64,000 nt of DNA from Thermohalobaculum sp965247385 (GTDB lineage Bacteria > Pseudomonadota > Alphaproteobacteria > Rhodobacterales > Rhodobacteraceae): assembly GCA_965247385.1 (NCBI GenBank), contig CBDFHG010000003.1, positions 62,001 through 126,000 on the forward strand. The letters run 5' to 3'. Positions 43,593 to 54,710 of this stretch are shown here, piece by piece. Position numbers and translations under genes: made by a program. Under the pieces are notes generated by a model. It searched no databases. It was not told where the DNA came from and worked only from the letters and a program-made list of their open reading frames with translations. Position 1 is the stretch's first letter; every line of letters begins with the position of its first letter.

Positions 43593-44219
43593 TCACGCAC
43601 TCCGCACGACCCGCAGCGTCAGGTTGATCCGCCCGCCGCCCGGCAACAGGCCGCCGTCGCCGAACATCACCCGGTCGATGCCGTGATAGGCCAGCCGCGC
43701 CGGCCCGCCCATCACCACCACATCGCCGGAGTTCAGCACCACGCTCTCGGTCGGGTCCTTCCGGCTCGTCCCGCCGATGCGGAACCGTGCCGGATCGCCT
43801 AGCGAGATCGAGACCACCGGTGCTGCGAACCCTGCCTCGCCCTCGTCGGCGTCCCGGTGCAGGCCCATCCGGGCGCGTTCTCCGTACCAGTTGATCAGGC
43901 AGCAATCCGGATCGCCGTCCCAGCCCGAGACCGCCCGCCAGACCTCCAGCACGCTGTCCGGAATCTGCGCCCACGGCGTGCCGGTTTCAGGGTGCCGCGC
44001 CGCATAGCGGTACTTTCCGCGCTCGATCACCCAGCCGAGCCGCCCGGCCGAGGTCATGCGCACACTCATCGGCTTGCCCCAGGGCGTCACCGGCTGCACC
44101 AGCGGCGCGGCGCGGATGATGTCGCGCACCGCCTCGGCCATGGCGGATTGCCCCGGCCGGTCGAGAAACTCCGGCAACAGCCGGAACCCCATGATCTTGC
44201 GTTCACCCGCTTTGGTCAT
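43593..44219 (-). CDS. alkB: alkylated DNA repair dioxygenase AlkB
   Basis: A 208-residue Fe(II)/2-oxoglutarate dioxygenase that removes 1-methyladenine and 3-methylcytosine lesions. The iron ligands are in GLHRDAD (HxD) and LAYHGIDRV (His), and the 2-oxoglutarate-binding arginines in RINLTLRVV. CCLINWYGERARMGLH is typical. The start is ATG 44219; MGFRLLPEF from 44192 is an alternative. It stands alone, divergent from the lipoprotein remnant. Confidence 0.9.
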   Translation of the reverse strand: MTKAGERKIMGFRLLPEFLDRPGQSAMAEAVRDIIRAAPLVQPVTPWGKPMSVRMTSAGRLGWVIERGKYRYAARHPETGTPWAQIPDSVLEVWRAVSGWDGDPDCCLINWYGERARMGLHRDADEGEAGFAAPVVSISLGDPARFRIGGTSRKDPTESVVLNSGDVVVMGGPARLAYHGIDRVMFGDGGLLPGGGRINLTLRVVRSA

Positions 44220-44309
44220 TTTGCGCCGTTCCACTCCGTTCGAGATTGCCCGCGCCCGCCCCCACCGCTTCTGTCGAAATCCAATGCACCAAATCGGGAT
44301 CTCGCCGCC

Positions 44310-44944
44310 ATGTTCCACCGGTTTCTCCCGGCTCTCGCCCTGCAGCTCACCCTCGGTGCCTGCCTGCATGGCGAAGGCACCTATGAATTCGCCGCCGTCG
44401 ATCTGACCCTCACGGTTTCCAGCAGATATACCGTTGCGCTTCCGTCATCGACCAGCGGCCCTATGTGGTCAATGGCAAGGAATCGCCCCGCTTCGTTGGA
44501 ACCGCGTGCGGAAACTACAGCAACACCGCTGATATCGAAACCGAATCGGGCCGCGCGTTTGCCGAGGAACTAACCGATGCGGTGGTCCGCGGTCTCGGTC
44601 AACGCGGCATCGCCTCCAGCCCTCTGCCGCTGCTGAAAGGCAGCCACGACGAGGCGCTGCGGACCGCGTTCCAGGCCCAGGGTTCCGAGCGCCTGCGCGC
44701 CATCCAGATGTACGAATGGAAGACCACCAGGGCCTACACCCGGGTCACGTCGCGCCGGGCATTCGAGGCGGTCGTCTACGATCGCTCCGGAACCATACTG
44801 GCCCGGCAGGGCTCGCAGGGGTTTGAGCAGGTCGGCATGACCAACCTGCAAAGCGACAGCAGCGCGGTCGCCATCAGGGAAGTTTCACAAAAGCTGTCGG
44901 ATCCGCTCAATCATCCGGCGATCACAACGGCCCTGGCCCAATAA
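44310..44944 (+). pseudogene. lipoprotein, probably frameshifted
   Basis: ATG 44310 begins a lipoprotein signal (MFHRFLPALALQLTLGACLH, lipobox LGAC). After about 40 codons (near 44415) the sensible frame shifts and continues as ...VVNGKESPRFVGTACGNY...LTDAVVRGLGQRGI...VSQKLSDPLNHPAITTALAQ to 44944. ATG 44465 could restart the second part but would lack export. Either a real frameshift or a sequencing error separates the two halves. The protein family is unknown to me. Confidence 0.5.
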
Positions 44945-44976
44945 CCTTCCACAACGGCCAACAGGCCCGCCAGAAC

Positions 44977-45043
44977 ACACTCCCGCATTGAGTGTATCTT
45001 TGTTGCCGCGTAATGTTGCAGCACCGTCCCGGACTGCCTATAT
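44977..45043 (+). promoter_or_regulatory. candidate heat-shock promoter region of dnaK
   Basis: ACACTC-7 nt-GAGTGT (44977-44995) contains the CACTC/GAGTG cores of a CIRCE element, but with a spacer of 7 rather than 9. Downstream, GTTGCA (45015-45020) and CCTATAT (45037-45043), 16 bp apart, resemble a sigma-32-type promoter of alphaproteobacteria. The dnaK start is about 100 bp further. Both are pattern-based suggestions. Confidence 0.4.
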
Positions 45044-45144
45044 AGCCGCCGAAACCAAACCATATCTGATGTGAGATCGGGGTGGCAGCCAGGGGCCGTT
45101 TTTCGGACCGGGCAGCCAACTGCCAGAGAAGGGAAACAGGCATC

Positions 45145-47064
<1,920 letters not shown>

Positions 47065-47329
47065 CCGGTGGCCGCTGGTGTGGCGACATCTGGCATGGCC
47101 GTGGTCGAGTCCCGGGGCACCGTTCGCGGCGCTCCTGCGCTTGATCATCGTGTTTCGCGACGAAACCCTGCATTGGCGATCTGCGCTCGCATTCCGGTTC
47201 TGGCGCTCTCGCTTCTGACAGGTTATGTCGGGTCACGACAAACGAAACCCGGCGTCCTTCAGACCGCGCCCGCACCGGGGCAAGGCGGAGACACGGCGAC
47301 CCGTACACCGGTGGATTTAGGCGTATACC

Positions 47330-48499
47330 ATGGCGAAGCGTGATTTCTACGAGGTGCTCGGCGTCTCGCGCGGCGCCGCCGCCGACGAAATCAAGAAGGC
47401 CTATCGCCAGAAGGCGAAGGCACTGCATCCGGACCGCAATCAGAAAAATCCCAACGCCGAGGCCGAATTCAAGGAAGTGAACGAGGCCAACGACATCCTC
47501 AAGGATCCGGAAAAGAAGGCCGCCTACGACCAGTTCGGCCACGCCGCTTTCGAAGGCGGCGTGGGCGGCCCGCGTAGGCCGCGAGGCCCAGGGGGGCAGG
47601 GAGGCGGCGACTTCTCCAGCGCATTCTCGGACGTGTTCGAGGACCTTTTCGGCGACTTCATGGGAGATGGCGGACGCGGTGGCCGTGGTGGGCATGGGCG
47701 CGGCGGCGTAAGGCGGGGTGCCGACATGCGCTACAACCTGCGGATCTCGCTCGAAGACGCCTTCACCGGCAACCAGGCCACCATCTCGGTTCCCGGCTCG
47801 GTCAAATGCGATCTCTGTGAAGGCACCGGCGCCGAGGGCGGCGCCCAGCCACAGAATTGCCCGACCTGTGCCGGACACGGCAAGGTCCGCGCCCAGCAGG
47901 GCTTCTTCACCATCGAGCGCACCTGCCCGACCTGCTCGGGCCGTGGCCAAATCATCAAGAACCCTTGCGCTGCCTGCGGTGGCCAGGGTGCCGTGCTCAG
48001 GGACCGGGCGCTGAACGTCTCGATCCCGCCCGGCGTCGAAACCGGCACCCGTATTCGGCTGGCGGGCGAGGGCGATGCGGGCGCGCGCGGCGGCCCGCCG
48101 GGCGATCTTTACATCTTCGTCGAGGTCGCCGATCACGAGATCTTCAAGCGCGAGGGCCCGCACCTGCACTGCCGTATCCCGGTGCCGATGACCACCGCGA
48201 CTCTGGGCGGCGAGATCGACGCCCCCCTGCTCGACGGCGGCCGCACAAGGGTCAAGGTGTCCGCCGGTGTCCAGAGCGCCAAGCAACTCCGTCTGCGCGG
48301 CAAGGGGATGCCGGCCTTGCAACGCCCGGGCCAGCAAGGCGACCTCTATATCGAACTGATGGTCGAGACCCCGATCAACCTGACCACGCGCCAGAAGGAA
48401 CTGCTGCGCGAGTTCGAGCAGATAAAGGCCGACAACAGCCCGCAAAGCCAGAACTTCTTCACCAAGGTGAAAGGCTTCTGGGAAGGCATGACGGGGTAG
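47330..48499 (+). CDS. dnaJ: co-chaperone DnaJ
   Basis: A 389-residue type I Hsp40. The J domain has the His33-Pro34-Asp35 motif, followed by a Gly-rich linker. Four zinc-finger repeats follow (CDLCEGTGAEG, CPTCAGHGKV, CPTCSGRGQI, CAACGGQGAV), then the C-terminal substrate domains. It stimulates DnaK ATP hydrolysis and delivers clients. Same strand as dnaK. The 265-bp gap holds no gene I can support. Confidence 0.97.
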   Translation: MAKRDFYEVLGVSRGAAADEIKKAYRQKAKALHPDRNQKNPNAEAEFKEVNEANDILKDPEKKAAYDQFGHAAFEGGVGGPRRPRGPGGQGGGDFSSAFSDVFEDLFGDFMGDGGRGGRGGHGRGGVRRGADMRYNLRISLEDAFTGNQATISVPGSVKCDLCEGTGAEGGAQPQNCPTCAGHGKVRAQQGFFTIERTCPTCSGRGQIIKNPCAACGGQGAVLRDRALNVSIPPGVETGTRIRLAGEGDAGARGGPPGDLYIFVEVADHEIFKREGPHLHCRIPVPMTTATLGGEIDAPLLDGGRTRVKVSAGVQSAKQLRLRGKGMPALQRPGQQGDLYIELMVETPINLTTRQKELLREFEQIKADNSPQSQNFFTKVKGFWEGMTG

Positions 48500-48671
48500 G
48501 GCGGTCTCCACGCAACACACGGCTCCGACCCATCCCGGCAAGGTCCAGGTTGTCGCCGTCTGGCGCGGCTTGCGCCAAATGCGCACCACCCGCCACCCCA
48601 CGCCCCCTTTTCCCACACCCCCGAGGCTGATAGTCAAGCCAGACTCGCGCGAGACCCTGGGGAGACAGACC

Positions 48672-49502
48672 ATGACCGGACAGATCCCGCTTTCCATCGC
48701 CGTCACCGGGGTTTCGGGCCGGATGGGGCAGATGCTGGTGGGTGCGATCGCCGAGCGCGCCACGAATCAGGGGGATGCTGTTCTGGCGGGCGCCACCGAA
48801 CGCCCCGGCCACCCCTGGATCGGCCGCGATCTGGGCGAAGCAATGGGCGGGGCCGCCAACGGCATCACCGTCTCCGACGACCCGCTGGAGGTCTTCGCGG
48901 GGGTCCGCGCAGCGTTGGACTTCACCGCGCCCGAGGCCACCGTCGCCCATGCCGAGGTTGCCGCCCAGGCCCGTCTGGTGCATGTCATTGGCACCACCGG
49001 CTTTCGCGACGAAGACCTCGCGCGCCTCTCCGCCGCCGCCCGCCACGCCACCATCATCCGGGCCGGGAACATGTCGCTTGGGGTCAACCTGCTGACCATG
49101 CTAACTCGCAAGGTGGCCGCCGCGCTGGACCCGGATTTCGACATCGAGATCGTCGAGATGCACCACCACCACAAGGTCGACGCCCCCTCCGGCACCGCCC
49201 TGATGCTGGGCGAGGCGGCAGCCGAAGGCCGGGGCGTGAAGCTGAGCGACACCGCCGACCGGAGCCGCGACGGCCATACCGGCACCCGCAAGCGTGGCGA
49301 TATCGGCTTTGCAGCCCTTCGGGGCGGCGATGTGGTCGGCGAGCACGACGTGATATTCGCGGCGGCGGGCGAGCGCATCGTCCTGCGCCACATTGCCACC
49401 GACCGGATGATCTTCGCCCGCGGTGCGGTCAAGGCAGCACTGTGGGGGCAAAGCCGCAAACCGGGCGAGTACACCATGCTCGACGTGCTCGGCCTCGGCT
49501 GA
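48672..49502 (+). CDS. dapB: 4-hydroxy-tetrahydrodipicolinate reductase
   Basis: A 276-residue NAD(P)H-dependent reductase of the lysine/meso-diaminopimelate pathway. The nucleotide site is GVSGRMGQM near the N-terminus. The substrate loop EMHHHHKVDAPSGTAL carries the catalytic His and Lys. KRGDIGFAALRGGDVVGEH completes the family pattern. ATG 48672 follows GGGGAGAC. Downstream is DUF1489 on the same strand. Confidence 0.95.
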   Translation: MTGQIPLSIAVTGVSGRMGQMLVGAIAERATNQGDAVLAGATERPGHPWIGRDLGEAMGGAANGITVSDDPLEVFAGVRAALDFTAPEATVAHAEVAAQARLVHVIGTTGFRDEDLARLSAAARHATIIRAGNMSLGVNLLTMLTRKVAAALDPDFDIEIVEMHHHHKVDAPSGTALMLGEAAAEGRGVKLSDTADRSRDGHTGTRKRGDIGFAALRGGDVVGEHDVIFAAAGERIVLRHIATDRMIFARGAVKAALWGQSRKPGEYTMLDVLGLG

Positions 49503-49530
49503 ACCGACTTCCCGACGGCAAGGACCACCG

Positions 49531-49992
49531 ATGCCCGACCCAACAAAACCGACCCTGCACCTGATCAAACTCTGTGTCGGAGTCGATACCGTCGAGGACC
49601 TGGCGAACTGGCAATCGCGACGCAGCGCCGAGCGCCTCGCCGGCGGCCTCGACCCGCACCCCCGCCATGTCACTCGCAGCAGGCCGCGCCGAGCGGATGA
49701 ATTGTTGCGCGGCGGTTCGCTCTACTGGGTGATCCGCGGCGTCGTCCGGGTCCGCCAGCACATAGCCGCGCTGCAAGAGGTCACCGGCGAAGACGGCATC
49801 CGGCGGTGCGCCATCGTCTTCGAGCCCGCCCTGATCCCAACCGCACCGCGCCCGCGCCGCCCCTTCCAGGGCTGGCGCTACCTCTTCGCCGCCGACGCAC
49901 CGCCGGACATCGGCACCGCCCCGGGCGACGAGCCGGACCTGCCCCCGGGCCTGCGCGAAGCGCTGTCGAATTTTGGTGTTCTGGGCGGGTAG
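49531..49992 (+). CDS. DUF1489 family protein
   Basis: A 153-residue protein beginning MPDPTKPTLHLIKLCVGVD, with ADELLRGGSLYWVIRGVVRVRQHI and FEPALIPTAPRPRRPFQGWRYL. These are hallmarks of the alphaproteobacterial DUF1489 family (function unknown). It is 28 bp after dapB, probably in the same transcript. Confidence 0.85.
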   Translation: MPDPTKPTLHLIKLCVGVDTVEDLANWQSRRSAERLAGGLDPHPRHVTRSRPRRADELLRGGSLYWVIRGVVRVRQHIAALQEVTGEDGIRRCAIVFEPALIPTAPRPRRPFQGWRYLFAADAPPDIGTAPGDEPDLPPGLREALSNFGVLGG

Positions 49993-50052
49993 GAACGTTC
50001 CCCAAGCCGTCGCCACCCACAAGCGCAAGCACAACTCCAATCTGCGCCGCAC

Positions 50053-50499
50053 CGCGGCCACGGCGTTGGTGTAGCGAACGGCCATGGCGTGCATGCTATC
50101 GGCACCGATACCAATGTCGAAGTACGAAACGGCACCGTCACCGGCTGGACCAGCGGCGTTGTAGCTGATCCGTCGGTTGTGGGCATCATCGTCGAACGCG
50201 TGCGCGCCATCGACAATAATGGCGTCGGCATCAATGTGAACGAAGATGCAATTCTGACCCGGAGCTACGCTGCCGGAAACCTCAATTTCGGTATCCTGTT
50301 CGGCGCGGGCAGCCTGGTGATGCGCAATGTCACCAACGGCAATATGGGCGGGACGGGGGCGGGCATGCAGGGGGCTTGCGATTCCCTGGTGATGTTCAAC
50401 ACCTCGGTCGGCAACAGCGGGGCCGATCTCGGCATCACCGGCAGCGCTGTCGACGTCAATTGCGTGGTCAACGAAAACGCGACAACGACGCCGCCGTAA
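50053..50499 (+). pseudogene. C-terminal fragment of a right-handed beta-helix protein
   Basis: The frame reads GHGVGVANGHGVHAIGTDTNVEVRNGTVTGWTSGVV, then repeated VVGIIVERVRAIDNNGVGINV-type strands ending at 50499. The strand-turn pattern with Asn ladders and AIDNNGVGINV is typical of parallel beta-helix (pectate-lyase-like) repeats. There is no signal peptide or credible start; upstream the same frame runs back to the DUF1489 stop. It is the tail of a longer secreted protein. Confidence 0.55.
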
Positions 50500-50603
50500 A
50501 TCTCACCAAATGCTCCGCCCGCCCCGGCGGGCGGAGATCAAAATACGCAGCTCTGAAACCGCGCAGGGTTTCCCCCAACACCAACCCACATTACATTCTC
50601 CCC

Positions 50604-51269
50604 ATGATCACACTCGACATCATCTCCGATCCGATCTGCCCGTGGTGCTATATCGGCAAGGCCCGGCTCGACCAGGCCATCGCCGAGGCTGGAGTCGATC
50701 CCTTCGACGTCTCCTGGCGGGTCTTCCAGCTCAACCCGACCATGCCTCGTGAAGGCATGGACCGGCAGGAGTATCTGGAAACCAAGTTCGGTGGTCCCGA
50801 GGGTGCCGAGCGGGCCTACTCCCATGTGCGCCAGACCGCCGCCGACACCGGTCTGGAGCTCGACTTCGACGGTATCAAGCGCACCCCAAACACTTTCGAC
50901 GCCCACCGGCTGATCCGCTGGGCCGCCACCACCGGGAACCAGTCGGTGGTCGTCCAGCAGTTGTTCCGCCGCTATTTCGAGAACGGCGAGGACATCTCCA
51001 ACCACGAGACCCTGCTCGCCGTCGCGGAAACCGCCGGAATGGAGCGCCCCGTCGTCGCCAAACTGCTGGCTGGCGACTCCGACCGCGACACCCTGATCAA
51101 GGAGGAGAATGCCGCCCGCAACATGGGTGTCACCGGCGTGCCCTGCTTCGTCGTCGGCGGGCGCTATGTGATGCGGGGCGCACAGGATGTGGAGACCTGG
51201 AAGAAGGTTATCACCGAGACCGGCGAAACGCAGGCCCAAGAGGCTGCGCAAGTAGCGTCAAACCCATGA
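50604..51269 (+). CDS. DsbA-family oxidoreductase (FrnE-like)
   Basis: A 221-residue thioredoxin-fold protein without a signal peptide. The active site is Cys12-Pro-Trp-Cys15 (SDPICPWCYIGKARLD), with the cis-Pro loop TGVPCFVVGG. A helical insert separates them, as in FrnE and HCCA-isomerase-like proteins. It is probably a cytoplasmic disulfide oxidoreductase or isomerase. ATG 50604. Confidence 0.88.
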   Translation: MITLDIISDPICPWCYIGKARLDQAIAEAGVDPFDVSWRVFQLNPTMPREGMDRQEYLETKFGGPEGAERAYSHVRQTAADTGLELDFDGIKRTPNTFDAHRLIRWAATTGNQSVVVQQLFRRYFENGEDISNHETLLAVAETAGMERPVVAKLLAGDSDRDTLIKEENAARNMGVTGVPCFVVGGRYVMRGAQDVETWKKVITETGETQAQEAAQVASNP

Positions 51270-51330
51270 GAACGCTGATCGAAAGTTTGCATGAGGTCGG
51301 AAAAAACCCCTGTTCCTAAAGCGATATCCA

Positions 51331-51418
51331 GCAAAGTGAATTCACTTTGCGATTCGGAAATCACGAAAAATCAATGAGATAGAGCACGATCCATGAATCG
51401 GAGATTGTGGATCGTGCT
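51331..51418. repeat. palindromic intergenic element
   Basis: GCAAAGTGAATTCACTTTGC at 51331-51350 is a perfect 20-bp palindrome. It is followed by a second hairpin, AGCACGATCC (51383-51392) with GGATCGTGCT (51409-51418), then TT. Together they look like a REP- or MITE-like repeat, or a terminator for the upstream gene. The surrounding 51270-51483 holds nothing else. Confidence 0.55.
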
Positions 51419-51483
51419 TTAGTGGGTGGCCGGGTTGATCGCCGTAGTGGCACCGTTCAGCTTCTACAAGTGGCGCGCCTGCT

Positions 51484-51993
51484 ATGGGTGCACGCCCTGG
51501 TCATGGTAAGACGACGATGGGGCTCAAACTCATCGTCGGGGCCGTGAAATCGGGCGGCCATGGTGTATTCTTTACTCTCGAATACAACGCGGACGAAGCT
51601 TCGAACAACATTCGAACCATCTGCGGTGATCCTTCGATTTATGGCGATCGGTTCGAGTTCGACAACCCCGATGACATCAGATCTGATTACATCATCAATC
51701 GGCTGGTATCCGCACCGCGGGGAACGGTGGTTGTCATAGATTATCTACAGCTTTTGGATCAGAAACGAGAGAACCCGGAACTCATGGTGCAGGTTCGTGC
51801 GTTGAAGGCCTTCGCAAGCGAGAGGGGGTTGATCATCGTATTCATCTCCCAGATTGATCGGTCTTACGATCCATCGGCAAAGCCATGCCCTGACATCGGA
51901 GATGTCCGGTTACCGAATCCCTTGGACCTCACGCTCTTTAACAAAACGTGCTTCCTTGACGACGGGGAGGTTCGGATCAAGGCGATGAGTTGA
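51484..51993 (+). CDS. RecA-like ATPase of the DnaB helicase type, N-terminally truncated
   Basis: 169 residues from ATG 51484. Walker A GARPGHGKTTMG lies at the very N-terminus. FFTLEYNADEA, Walker B VVVIDYLQLLDQ and VFISQIDRSYDP follow the DnaB/RecA fold. Normal relatives have sequence before Walker A; here a stop at 51445 and poor upstream coding leave at most 13 extra codons, so the gene has probably lost its 5' end. It sits directly after a palindromic repeat. Confidence 0.6.
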   Translation: MGARPGHGKTTMGLKLIVGAVKSGGHGVFFTLEYNADEASNNIRTICGDPSIYGDRFEFDNPDDIRSDYIINRLVSAPRGTVVVIDYLQLLDQKRENPELMVQVRALKAFASERGLIIVFISQIDRSYDPSAKPCPDIGDVRLPNPLDLTLFNKTCFLDDGEVRIKAMS

Positions 51994-52052
51994 CTCCTCT
52001 CAATTCAGTAGGGCTCTAACCCGACTCCCTTCTTTGAGTACAGAGCCTGCTC

Positions 52053-53042
52053 CTACCCCTTTCCCACACCCTCGCGCCCGTGCGTAGACAGCAAATCGAC
52101 TCCCGGCCCCGCCGGTACGATCCGGGTCGGGTTCACGCTCTCGTGGCTGGCGTAGTAGTGGAACTTGATGTGATCCAGCCGTGTGGTCGCGGCCACCCCG
52201 GACCACTGGTAGAGCTCGCGCAGGAACCCCGACAGCGCCGGATAGTCGGCGATGCGCCTGATGTTGCACTTGAAATGCCCCACATAGACCGGGTCGAAGC
52301 GCACCAGCGTGGTGTAGAGCCGCCAGTCGGCCTCGGTGATCCGGTCTCCCATCAGGTAGCGCTGGTGCGCAAGCCGCTCCTCCAGCCAGTCCAGCGTCTC
52401 GAACAGCGCCGTCACCGCATCGTCATAGGCGGCCTGGGTGGTGGCGAACCCGGCCCGGTAGACGCCGTTGTTCACCGTCTCGAAGACCCGCGTGTTGACC
52501 GCCTCGATGGCATCGCGCAGCCCCTCGGGATGATAGTCGTCCCGGTTGCCGGTCAGCGCGTCGAAGGCGCCGTTGAACATCCGGATGATCTCGGAGGACT
52601 CGTTCGAGACGATGGCGCCACGTTCCTTGTCCCACAACACCGGCACCGTCACCCGCCCGGTGGCGTGCGGGTTCGCCGCCAAATAGACGTCGCGCAGGAA
52701 ACCGTTGGCGCCCACCGGGTCCCCGGTCGCACCGTCGAAACCGGTCTCGAAGGTCCAGCCGTCGGCGAGCATCAGCGGATGCACCACGGAGACGCCAATA
52801 TGCTCCTCCAACCCCTTCAGCGCTCGGAAGATCAGGGTCCGGTGCGCCCACGGGCAGGCATAGGAGACATAGAGGTGATAGCGCCCGCTTTCGGCTTTGA
52901 ACCCGCCCTCGCCGCTCGGCCCCGGGCAACCGTCGGCGGTGACCCAGTTGCGGTAACGCGCCGCATCGCGCACGAATGCACCACCCGACTTCCGGGTATC
53001 GTACCATTTGTCCTGCCAGACGCCGTCGACCAGAAGTCCCAT
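52053..53042 (-). CDS. glutathionyl-hydroquinone reductase
   Basis: A 329-residue Xi-class glutathione transferase that reduces glutathionyl-hydroquinones. The N-terminal catalytic Cys63 is in SYACPWAHRTLIFRALKG. Typical segments are GRVTVPVLWDKERGAIVSNESSEIIRMFN, VNNGVYRAGFATTQ and RFDPVYVGHFKCN. Length is normal and the start is ATG 53042. It is divergent from the proline-racemase-like gene. Confidence 0.92.
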   Translation of the reverse strand: MGLLVDGVWQDKWYDTRKSGGAFVRDAARYRNWVTADGCPGPSGEGGFKAESGRYHLYVSYACPWAHRTLIFRALKGLEEHIGVSVVHPLMLADGWTFETGFDGATGDPVGANGFLRDVYLAANPHATGRVTVPVLWDKERGAIVSNESSEIIRMFNGAFDALTGNRDDYHPEGLRDAIEAVNTRVFETVNNGVYRAGFATTQAAYDDAVTALFETLDWLEERLAHQRYLMGDRITEADWRLYTTLVRFDPVYVGHFKCNIRRIADYPALSGFLRELYQWSGVAATTRLDHIKFHYYASHESVNPTRIVPAGPGVDLLSTHGREGVGKG

Positions 53043-53179
53043 GCCGCTCTCCCTTTTTCACTGCCTTCCACTGGAACATAGTCCCTAATCCTGCCGCCAC
53101 AGCCCCTGCCGGCGCAAAACATTCTTGCCGTGTCCGCAACACCAGGCAAAGAATGGACGTGCAACAGAGGGACAGTCCC

Positions 53180-54247
53180 ATGCGCGACACCAAGACCATC
53201 CATACCGTCTCCGTCCATGCCGAGGGCGAGGTTGGTGACGTGATCACCGGCGGCGTCGCACCGCCACCCGGCGATACCCTTTGGGAACAATCGCGCTGGA
53301 TCGCCCGTGACCAGACCCTGCGCAATTTCATGCTGAACGAGCCGCGCGGCGGGGTCTTCCGGCACGTCAATCTGCTGGTGCCGCCGAAGCACCCGAAGGC
53401 TGATGCCGCGTGGATCATCATGGAACCCGAGGACACCCCGCCGATGTCCGGCTCCAACTCGATCTGCGTCGCCACGGTGCTGGTCGAGACCGGCATCGTG
53501 CCTGTCACCGAGCCCGAAACCGTGTTGACGCTGGAGGCCCCCGGCGGCCTGATCGAGGCCCGTGTCGCTGTCCGTGACGGCCGGGCCGAGCGCGTCACCA
53601 TCCGCAACGTCGCCAGCTTCGCCGACCGGTTGGGGGTGGCGTTGGAGGTTCCCGGTTTCGCCGCCCTGACCGTCGATACCGCCTATGGCGGCGACAGCTT
53701 CGTCATCGCCGACAGCACCGCGCTCGGCTTTGCCCTCACCCCCGACGAGGCCCGCGACATCGCCGAGACCGGCATCCGAATCACCGCCGCCGCCAACGAG
53801 CAACTCGGCTTCACCCACCCTTCGATTCCGGACTGGAATCACATCTCGTTCTGCCAGATCGCCGCGCCGGTCGAGGTGCGCGGCGGCGTGGCCACGGGAC
53901 GCAACGCGGTCGCCATCCGCCCGGCCAAGATCGACCGCTCGCCCTGCGGCACCGGCTGCTCGGCCCGCCTCGCGGTGCTGCACGCGCGCGGCCAAATTAA
54001 AACCGGCGACCGCTTCACCGGCGTCTCGCTGATCGACTCCGCGTTCCACTGCGCCATCGTCGGGGTGACCACGGTGGCGGGCCGCGCGGCGATCATCCCG
54101 ACAATCTCGGGCCGTGCCTGGATCACCGGCACCCACCAGCACACGCTGGACTCCACTGACCCCTGGCCCGGTGGCTACCGCCTGTCCGACACTTGGCCGC
54201 AGATCGGGCCGCGGATCGGGCCCCAAATCGGGCCCCAAACCAGGTAG
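53180..54247 (+). CDS. proline racemase-family enzyme (hydroxyproline epimerase/dehydratase type)
   Basis: A 355-residue protein of the proline racemase fold. The two catalytic positions are Ser90 (PPMSGSNSIC, where racemases have MCGH) and Cys256 (DRSPCGTGCSA). Cys/Cys pairs mark racemases and 4-hydroxyproline epimerases. Changed pairs occur in trans-3-hydroxy-L-proline dehydratase-type enzymes, so dehydratase or epimerase activity is more likely than proline racemisation. The last 15 residues are a QIGP/RIGP repeat from a 12-bp DNA repeat. ATG 53180. No other hydroxyproline genes are adjacent. Confidence 0.8.
   Translation: MRDTKTIHTVSVHAEGEVGDVITGGVAPPPGDTLWEQSRWIARDQTLRNFMLNEPRGGVFRHVNLLVPPKHPKADAAWIIMEPEDTPPMSGSNSICVATVLVETGIVPVTEPETVLTLEAPGGLIEARVAVRDGRAERVTIRNVASFADRLGVALEVPGFAALTVDTAYGGDSFVIADSTALGFALTPDEARDIAETGIRITAAANEQLGFTHPSIPDWNHISFCQIAAPVEVRGGVATGRNAVAIRPAKIDRSPCGTGCSARLAVLHARGQIKTGDRFTGVSLIDSAFHCAIVGVTTVAGRAAIIPTISGRAWITGTHQHTLDSTDPWPGGYRLSDTWPQIGPRIGPQIGPQTR
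54200..54241. repeat. 12-bp tandem repeat at a gene 3' end
   Basis: Three to four units related to CAGATCGGGCCC (54200-54211, 54212-54223, 54224-54235, then a partial unit) encode the QIGP tail of the proline-racemase-like protein. Confidence 0.75.
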
Positions 54248-54253
54248 ACCGGC

Positions 54254-54673
54254 CTACCCCACATACCCGCCAATCTCGCAAATCAGCCGCCATTCCGCCT
54301 CGGAGACCGGCACCACCGACAGTCGCGACTGGCGCACCAGCGCCAACTCCGACAAACGCGGCTCGTCCTTGACCTCGGCCAGGGTCACCGGGCGGGGAAA
54401 GCGTGCCACCGCCTTGACATCGACGCATTCCCAGCGCGGATCGTCCGTGGTGCTGTCCGGATGGATCTCGGCACAGACCTCGACCACGCCGACGATCTGT
54501 TTCTCGTTGACCGAGTGATAGAAGAATCCCAGATCGCCCAGCTTCATTTCCCGCATGTTGTTCCGGGCCTGGTAGTTACGCACGCCGTCCCATTCCTCGC
54601 CCAAATCGCCCTTGGCGACCTGATCGTCCCAACCCCAGGTATTCGGCTCCGATTTGAACAGCCAATAGGCCAT
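54254..54673 (-). CDS. EVE-domain protein
   Basis: A 139-residue single-domain protein: MAYWLFKSEPNTWGWDDQ, WDGVRNYQARNNMREMKLGDLGFFYHS and IVGVVEVCAEIHPD. EVE domains (PUA-like fold) are thought to bind modified bases in DNA or RNA. The start is ATG 54673 with GAGAGAACC upstream. It is convergent with the proline-racemase-like gene, 6 bp apart. Confidence 0.92.
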   Translation of the reverse strand: MAYWLFKSEPNTWGWDDQVAKGDLGEEWDGVRNYQARNNMREMKLGDLGFFYHSVNEKQIVGVVEVCAEIHPDSTTDDPRWECVDVKAVARFPRPVTLAEVKDEPRLSELALVRQSRLSVVPVSEAEWRLICEIGGYVG

Positions 54674-54710
54674 GGTGGTTCTCTCCTTCTCGATCCCGTT
54701 CCGATGATAT

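Noticed and set aside
44977..44995. Calling the dnaK upstream dyad a true CIRCE element
   Set aside because: The spacer is 7 rather than 9 and the outer TTAG/CTAA bases are missing; kept only as a tentative observation.
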